A stretch of 33,634 bases of DNA from DASUZB01 sp036377075. Lineage in GTDB: Bacteria; Actinomycetota; CALGFH01. A program made the translations under genes and the position numbers. Of this stretch, positions 29,649-33,634 are shown piece after piece (position 1 is the first letter of the stretch; every line of letters starts with the position of its first letter). Below the pieces are notes generated by a model. The model ran no database searches and was not told the origin of the DNA. It saw nothing but the letters and a program-made list of their open reading frames with translations. The stretch is from contig DASUZB010000258.1 in assembly GCA_036377075.1 (NCBI GenBank), positions 1-33,634 of the forward strand. Direction: 5' to 3'.

Positions 29649-31139
29649 TCAGCCGAGCTCGACGTCGAGCAGGGTGAGGGAGTGTGGGGGGAAGTCCTCG
29701 TCCAGCCGGTCGGCCTTTGCGGTGCGGCGTTGGGTGGTGACGGTGACCTCGTCGGGGTCGTCGAAGTCGTTGCTGGCGCGCGGGTCGGCGCCGTCGACGC
29801 GCCAGGTGGTGACCTGGCCGCTGGCGACCGCGCCGCCGAGGGAGACGGTGGTACGGACGGCGCTGTCCGGCGAACGGTTGACCACCGCGAGCACCAGGCG
29901 GCGGGCGTCGGGGTCGCGGGTGGCCGCCACGTCGAGCAGCTTGAACGGTCCGAGGTCGGCGACGCGGTGCGGCCACGGGTCGGGCGCCGGCGGGTCGACG
30001 TGGGTGACCTCCTCGCAGTCGACCAGGGCGTCGAGCGCGAGCGGCTGGGTGTGCTCGGCGTAGAGGCGCAGCGGGTGGTAGGTCGCTTGCAGGAAGAGCC
30101 CGTCCGGGCGGGTCACGACCGGGGCGATGACGTTGACGAGCTGGGCGAGGTTGGCCATCCGCACGGTGCGGCAGTGGCGCACGAAGACGTTGAGGTAGGT
30201 GGCGACGGCGAGCGCGTCCGCCAGGGTGTAGCGCTCCTCCAGGCCGTTCTCGTGGGCCTGGTCGGCCCGCTGCCGGTACCACACGTTCCACTCGTCGTAG
30301 GCGACGTGCACGGGGTGGTCGACCCGCTGCAGGTAGCGGGCGCGGTCGATCAGCGCCTGGCAGGTGCGCAGCGCCCGCTCCGCCTGGTGGGGGGCGAGCA
30401 CGTCCGACCAGTAGTCCTCGGAGCCGGTGTAGAGGTGCACGCTGTGGAAGTCGACGTGGGCCACCAGGCCGTCGACCACCACCCGGTCCCACTCGCTCCA
30501 GCCGTTCTCGCCGCAGCTCACCAGCTGGACCTCCGGGTCGGTCCAGCGCAGCACCTTGGCCCACTCGCGGGCCTTGGTGACGTACGCCTCCGGCGAGAGG
30601 GCGCCCACCTGCCAGTGGCCGTACAGCTCGTTGCCGAGGCCCCAGTAGCGCACCCGGTAGGGCTCGGGGCGGCCGTTCTCACGGCGGCGGTTGGCCCAGT
30701 AGGTGTCGCCGGTCCCGTTGCAGTACTCGACCCAGGCCTGCGCCTCGTCCATCGTGCCGGTGCCCATGTTCAGGCAGATGTAGGGCTCGGCGCCGAGCTC
30801 GCGGCAGTAGGCGAGGAACTCGTCGGTGCCGAAGCGGTTGGACTCCTCGGCGTGCCAGGCGAGCTCCATGCGCCGCGGGCGGGCCTCCGGCGGGCCGATG
30901 CCGTCGGTCCAGTGGTAGCCGCTCACGAAGTTGCCGCCCGGCCAGCGCAGCACCGGCACGCCGAGGGGCCGCACCGCCTCGATCACGTCGCGCCGGAAGC
31001 CGCGCTCGTCGGCGAGGGGCGAGCCGGGCTCGAACACCCCGCCGTAGATGCAGCGGCCCAGGTGCTCGATGAACCCTCCGAAGATGCGCCGGTCGACCTC
31101 GCCAACGGTGCGGTCGAGGTCGAGCTTGATCCGGGCCAT
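29649..31139 (-). CDS. abfA: Alpha-L-arabinofuranosidase, family GH51
   Basis: Intracellular exo-enzyme that removes alpha-L-arabinofuranosyl groups from arabinan or arabinoxylan oligosaccharides. The 496 residues show IFGGFIEHLGRCIYGG, LRWPGGNFVSGYHW, NMGTGTMDEAQAWVEYCN, the acid/base Glu171 in YWGLGNELYG and the nucleophile Glu283 in AYDEWNVWY, then a C-terminal beta-sandwich. No signal peptide. ATG 31139 follows GAGGAGGAG by 5 nt. It is 11 nt downstream of the LacI remnant, so the two once formed an operon. With glucodextranase it points to use of plant or microbial polysaccharides. Confidence 0.93.
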   Translation of the reverse strand: MARIKLDLDRTVGEVDRRIFGGFIEHLGRCIYGGVFEPGSPLADERGFRRDVIEAVRPLGVPVLRWPGGNFVSGYHWTDGIGPPEARPRRMELAWHAEESNRFGTDEFLAYCRELGAEPYICLNMGTGTMDEAQAWVEYCNGTGDTYWANRRRENGRPEPYRVRYWGLGNELYGHWQVGALSPEAYVTKAREWAKVLRWTDPEVQLVSCGENGWSEWDRVVVDGLVAHVDFHSVHLYTGSEDYWSDVLAPHQAERALRTCQALIDRARYLQRVDHPVHVAYDEWNVWYRQRADQAHENGLEERYTLADALAVATYLNVFVRHCRTVRMANLAQLVNVIAPVVTRPDGLFLQATYHPLRLYAEHTQPLALDALVDCEEVTHVDPPAPDPWPHRVADLGPFKLLDVAATRDPDARRLVLAVVNRSPDSAVRTTVSLGGAVASGQVTTWRVDGADPRASNDFDDPDEVTVTTQRRTAKADRLDEDFPPHSLTLLDVELG

Positions 31140-31150
31140 GGCGCTCCTCC

Positions 31151-31403
31151 TCAGGTGCCCGTCGGGGCGGGCGTGGCAGCGCCGCACGACCCGCGCACGA
31201 CCAGCTCGACCGGGAGCAGCACCCGGTCGGGCTCCTTGCCGGCGCCGGCGATGCGGTCGAGCAGCAGCGCCACCGCCCGCCCCCCCGTCTCGTAGAAGGG
31301 CACGTGCACGGTGGTCGGCGGCGGGATGGTGTGGGCGACGATCGGCAGGTCGTCGCAGCCGACGACGGCGCAGTCATCGGGAACCCGCAGGCCTAGGCGA
31401 GGG
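31151..31403 (-). pseudogene. LacI-family transcription regulator, C-terminal fragment
   Basis: About 80 residues match the end of LacI/GalR sugar-binding domains: LRVPDDCAVVGCDDLPIVAHTIPPPTTVHVPF spans the conserved region (from about 31400 to 31300), followed by GGRAVALLLDRI and LLPVELVVRGSCG. The helix-turn-helix and most of the sensor domain are missing; upstream of 31403 the frame loses resemblance. A neighbouring sigma-factor gene begins 158 bp away in the other direction. The fragment was probably the local repressor of abfA and can no longer bind DNA. The 31404-31561 interval shows no gene. Confidence 0.75.
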
Positions 31404-31561
31404 TGCCCAGCCCGCGCCGGGGCAAACGGGCCAGCCAGCAGGTGCGGGCGGGTGGGCGGCCAGGGCTCGCGCTCGCGCCCGCCGCCGACCCGGGTGAGGG
31501 CGTAGGCTACGCAACCGCCGGGCGACGTGACCTTCGGCCCAGCTCGCGCAACTACAGGTAC

Positions 31562-33073
31562 GTGATCGACGAGGTGGACGGACGCGACGACGCCGCGCTG
31601 GTGGCAGCCGTCCTCGGCGGGGACCGCGAGGCCTTCGGCCCGCTGCTGCGGCGCTGGCGGCCCAGCGTGCTGCGGCTCTGCCGACGGCTGCTCGGTCCCG
31701 GCCAGGAGGCGGAGGAGGTCGCCCAAGAGGCGGCCGTGCAGGCGTTCGTCGGCCTGCCGCGGCTGGCCGACCCGGCCCGCTTCGGCGCCTGGCTGCACGC
31801 GATCGCTGCCAACCGCGCCAGGATGGCGCTGCGCCGGCGCCGGCCGCTCGCGCTCGACGGGCTGCCCGCCGACGCGGCGGTCGTGCTGCGCTGGGGCGAC
31901 GCCGCGCCCACCCCGGAGGGCGCGCTGGCGGGCCGGGAGGTCCACGAGGCGATCATGGCGGCGCTGCGGGCGCTGCCGCCCGCGCAGCGCGACGCAGTGA
32001 TCGGCTTCTACCTGGAGGGCTACAGCTACGACGAGCTGGCCGAGCTGCTCGGCGCGCCGAAGAGCGCCGTGCGCGGCCGGCTGTACCACGGCCGCCGCCA
32101 GCTCCGCCGGGCGCTGCGGCCGCTGGCCGACACGGTCCTGACCGGGGACCGGTCCCGGCGAGGGGAGCAGGCGATGGACCCGGACGCGCTGGTCGACGCG
32201 GAGGTGGCGTTCGTCGGCCGGATGTTCTTCTCCAGCGACCGCATGGTGATGCTGCAGGAGCGGGAGGGGCCGCGGCGGCTGCCGCTCGAGGAGGTCGACG
32301 CCACCACCGGCGAGGCGGTCGAGCGCCTCCTCGGCCAGCAGCGGCCGCTGGCGCCGTCCACCCACGACCTGCTCCCCCGCCTGGTCGAGGCGCTCGGCGG
32401 CCGGGTCGAGCAGGTCGCCATCCGGCGCCTGCAGGACGAGGCGCTGTACGGCGAGATCACCCTGGAACGCGACGACCGCCGGGTGGAGCTGCAGGCGCGC
32501 CCCGGCGACGCGGTGGCGCTGGCGCTCGCCGCCGGCGCCCCGCTCCGGGTGGCCGCGACGGTCCTGGACACCGCCGGGGTCGACCCCGCCGACCGGGAGC
32601 AGCGCCGCCTCCGCGACCGGCGCGAGGTCGAGCGGCTGCGGCAGCGGCTGGCGGGGCGCGCCGCCCCGCCGCCGCCGTCGCCGATCGCGCCCCCGCCGCC
32701 GCTCGACCCGGAGCTGCGGCGCGAGGTCGAGGACCGCCTGGAGCGGCTCCGCGCCGCGCTGGACGGTTTCGTCGCGCTGCTCACCCACGACAGCGGCGCG
32801 CTGGTCGCCTGGGTGGGCCACGGCGACGAGCCGGTCCTGCGGCGCTACTGCCAGGCCCGTGCCGACCGCGACGCCGACCTGACCCAGCTGCTGATGCGCG
32901 AGGTGTTCCCGACCGACCAGGTCGAGGCGGTGATGTTCCGCACCGTCGGGCTCTCGCGGGTGGAGGTCGCCATCACCGGGGACCACGGCGACGAGCTCGG
33001 CAAGCGCTTCGCCGAGCGGACCGACCAGGCGGTGCGGGAGCTGGAGGCGCTGCTGCCGGCGGCGGGCAGGTGA
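31562..33073 (+). CDS. ECF sigma factor fused to a BFN (DUF151) domain and a Roadblock-like domain
   Basis: 503 residues in one frame. Residues 9-92 are sigma region 2 (AALVAAVLGGDREAFGPLLR, EEVAQEAAVQAFVGL, FGAWLHAIAANRAR). Residues 125-186 are sigma region 4 (ALRALPPAQRDAVIGFYLEG, SYDELAELLGAPKSAVRGRL). Residues 213-342 match the bifunctional nuclease family: LAPSTHDLLPRLVEALGGRVE, then ERDDRRVELQARPGDAVALA and VLDTAGV. After a charged coil and a Pro-rich linker (369-380), residues 382-498 look like a Roadblock/LC7 domain (LRAALDGFVALLTHDSGALV, VEAVMFRTVGLSRVEVAI). No anti-sigma gene adjoins, so the C-terminal parts may control the sigma part. GTG 31562 is the best start; no strong ribosome-binding site is present. 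Confidence 0.8.
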   Translation: MIDEVDGRDDAALVAAVLGGDREAFGPLLRRWRPSVLRLCRRLLGPGQEAEEVAQEAAVQAFVGLPRLADPARFGAWLHAIAANRARMALRRRRPLALDGLPADAAVVLRWGDAAPTPEGALAGREVHEAIMAALRALPPAQRDAVIGFYLEGYSYDELAELLGAPKSAVRGRLYHGRRQLRRALRPLADTVLTGDRSRRGEQAMDPDALVDAEVAFVGRMFFSSDRMVMLQEREGPRRLPLEEVDATTGEAVERLLGQQRPLAPSTHDLLPRLVEALGGRVEQVAIRRLQDEALYGEITLERDDRRVELQARPGDAVALALAAGAPLRVAATVLDTAGVDPADREQRRLRDRREVERLRQRLAGRAAPPPPSPIAPPPPLDPELRREVEDRLERLRAALDGFVALLTHDSGALVAWVGHGDEPVLRRYCQARADRDADLTQLLMREVFPTDQVEAVMFRTVGLSRVEVAITGDHGDELGKRFAERTDQAVRELEALLPAAGR

Positions 33074-33152
33074 GCCGCCGAGGCCGTCACGACCCGATGA
33101 GAATCGCGACGGCCGCGTGTCGGGCGAGCGCGCCAGGGAAAGCTACGGCGCG

Positions 33153-33634
33153 ATGGCGCGAACCTGTGGTGGGGAGCGGCGCCCGGGCCGGCGGTGGCGG
33201 GGCGCCGGCGCGCTGACCCTCGCTTCCCTGCTGCTGGCGGCCGCCGGCTGTGGCTCGGGGTCGAAGGGCGCGGCCACGGCGACCTCGGCGGCGGCGCCGT
33301 CGACCACCCTGGCCGCCGCTCCCCCACAGCCGTCCGAGCGCTGCGGTGACCCCGCCACCAAGGCGCGGGCGTTCTGGCTCGACGTCCCCGGCGGGGCGCG
33401 CCTGCAGGCGGCCATGGTCGGCGGCGGGCCCGACGCGGCCGTGTTCGTGCACGAGTCCGGCAGCGAGGGGCTGTGCGGGTTCTGGGCCTACGCCAACTGG
33501 CTGGCGCGCACCCACCACCTCCGCGCCGTCCTGTTCGACCAGTGCGGCTACGGCGAGTCCGCCTGCCCAGGCGGCCGTGACGAGACCGGCCCGGCGTGGG
33601 GCGCGGCGACCGCCGCGGCGGTCGCCTGGGCGCG
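33153..33634 (+). CDS. Lipoprotein alpha/beta-hydrolase-like protein (3' end outside window)
   Basis: The frame is open to the window edge, 160 codons. A basic start and hydrophobic stretch end in the lipobox LAAAGC, followed by a Ser/Thr/Ala-rich spacer (about 36-65). The globular part has GGARLQAAMVGGGPDAAVFV, HESGSEGLCGFWAYANWLA and LRAVLFDQCGYGESACPGG, the early strands and oxyanion-hole region of alpha/beta hydrolases; the nucleophile would lie beyond the edge. It would be anchored outside the cytoplasmic membrane. ATG 33153 is uncertain; GTG 33117 is in frame and nearer the upstream gene. The substrate is unknown. Confidence 0.65.
   Translation, partial: MARTCGGERRPGRRWRGAGALTLASLLLAAAGCGSGSKGAATATSAAAPSTTLAAAPPQPSERCGDPATKARAFWLDVPGGARLQAAMVGGGPDAAVFVHESGSEGLCGFWAYANWLARTHHLRAVLFDQCGYGESACPGGRDETGPAWGAATAAAVAWA

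Noticed and set aside
29497..30063. The full 188-codon plus-strand frame after vanS-like as a gene
   Set aside because: Only its first ~25 residues resemble a protein family; the remainder is the antisense of abfA.
1..33634. CRISPR array, rRNA genes or insertion-sequence ends
   Set aside because: No regularly spaced repeats, no rRNA sequence and no terminal inverted repeats with target duplications were found by eye; the only mobile-element gene seen is the recombinase at the left edge.

Overview
This is high-GC DNA with dense short-gap gene packing, many GTG/TTG starts, TANNNT -10 boxes set 6-9 nt before start codons, an F420 pathway gene (cofC) with two luciferase-like F420-type oxidoreductases, an HU protein with a basic tail and a Streptomyces-type VanR/VanS pair. 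All of this points to an Actinomycetota chromosome. An ATP-type PEP carboxykinase and a divergent methionyl-tRNA synthetase make a well-studied genus such as Streptomyces or Mycobacterium less likely, and a deep-branching or uncultured lineage more likely. The genus cannot be fixed from the sequence.

Layout. (1) Bases 1-1231: the 3' end of a large serine recombinase gene abuts and overlaps an aldehyde dehydrogenase gene that stops inside its Gly-Pro-Trp-Asn motif. I read this as one att junction of an integrated element whose body lies to the left of the window. (2) 1342-10910: central metabolism. Genes are gnd, an acyl-CoA thioesterase, an LLM oxidoreductase, the strand-linked set phosphoribosyltransferase-pckA-thiL, a stand-alone Lrp/AsnC sensor domain, serC and an aspartate-type aminotransferase. 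(3) 10911-15428: a tight five-gene minus-strand operon, plsC - PH-domain membrane protein - trans-sulfuration PLP enzyme - ddl - orphan ClpC N-domain protein. (4) 15553-19124: cofC, a divergent cold-shock-like protein, a strong bidirectional hairpin, hup with a clear promoter, metG with a candidate methionine leader-peptide attenuator, and tRNA-Gln(CUG). (5) 19338-25810: a four-helix membrane protein, a large secreted GH15 glucodextranase, a second LLM oxidoreductase and a stand-alone LigD-type polymerase/primase. (6) 25811-29583: an accessory patch with more A/T-ending codons: vapBC, a serine D,D-carboxypeptidase divergent from vanRS-like genes, and an ArsR-regulator fragment at its right edge. 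(7) 29649-33634: a GH51 arabinofuranosidase behind a truncated LacI regulator, an ECF sigma-BFN-Roadblock fusion protein, and the start of a lipoprotein alpha/beta hydrolase.

Best candidates for something undescribed are: a 16-codon leader peptide with tandem Met codons abutting two mutually exclusive hairpins ahead of metG; the sigma factor/bifunctional nuclease/Roadblock fusion; the ClpC N-domain protein without any ATPase, coupled to D-Ala-D-Ala ligase; and the van-type sensor pair next to a serine carboxypeptidase and no vanHAX. All assignments come from reading the sequence; no database search was run.
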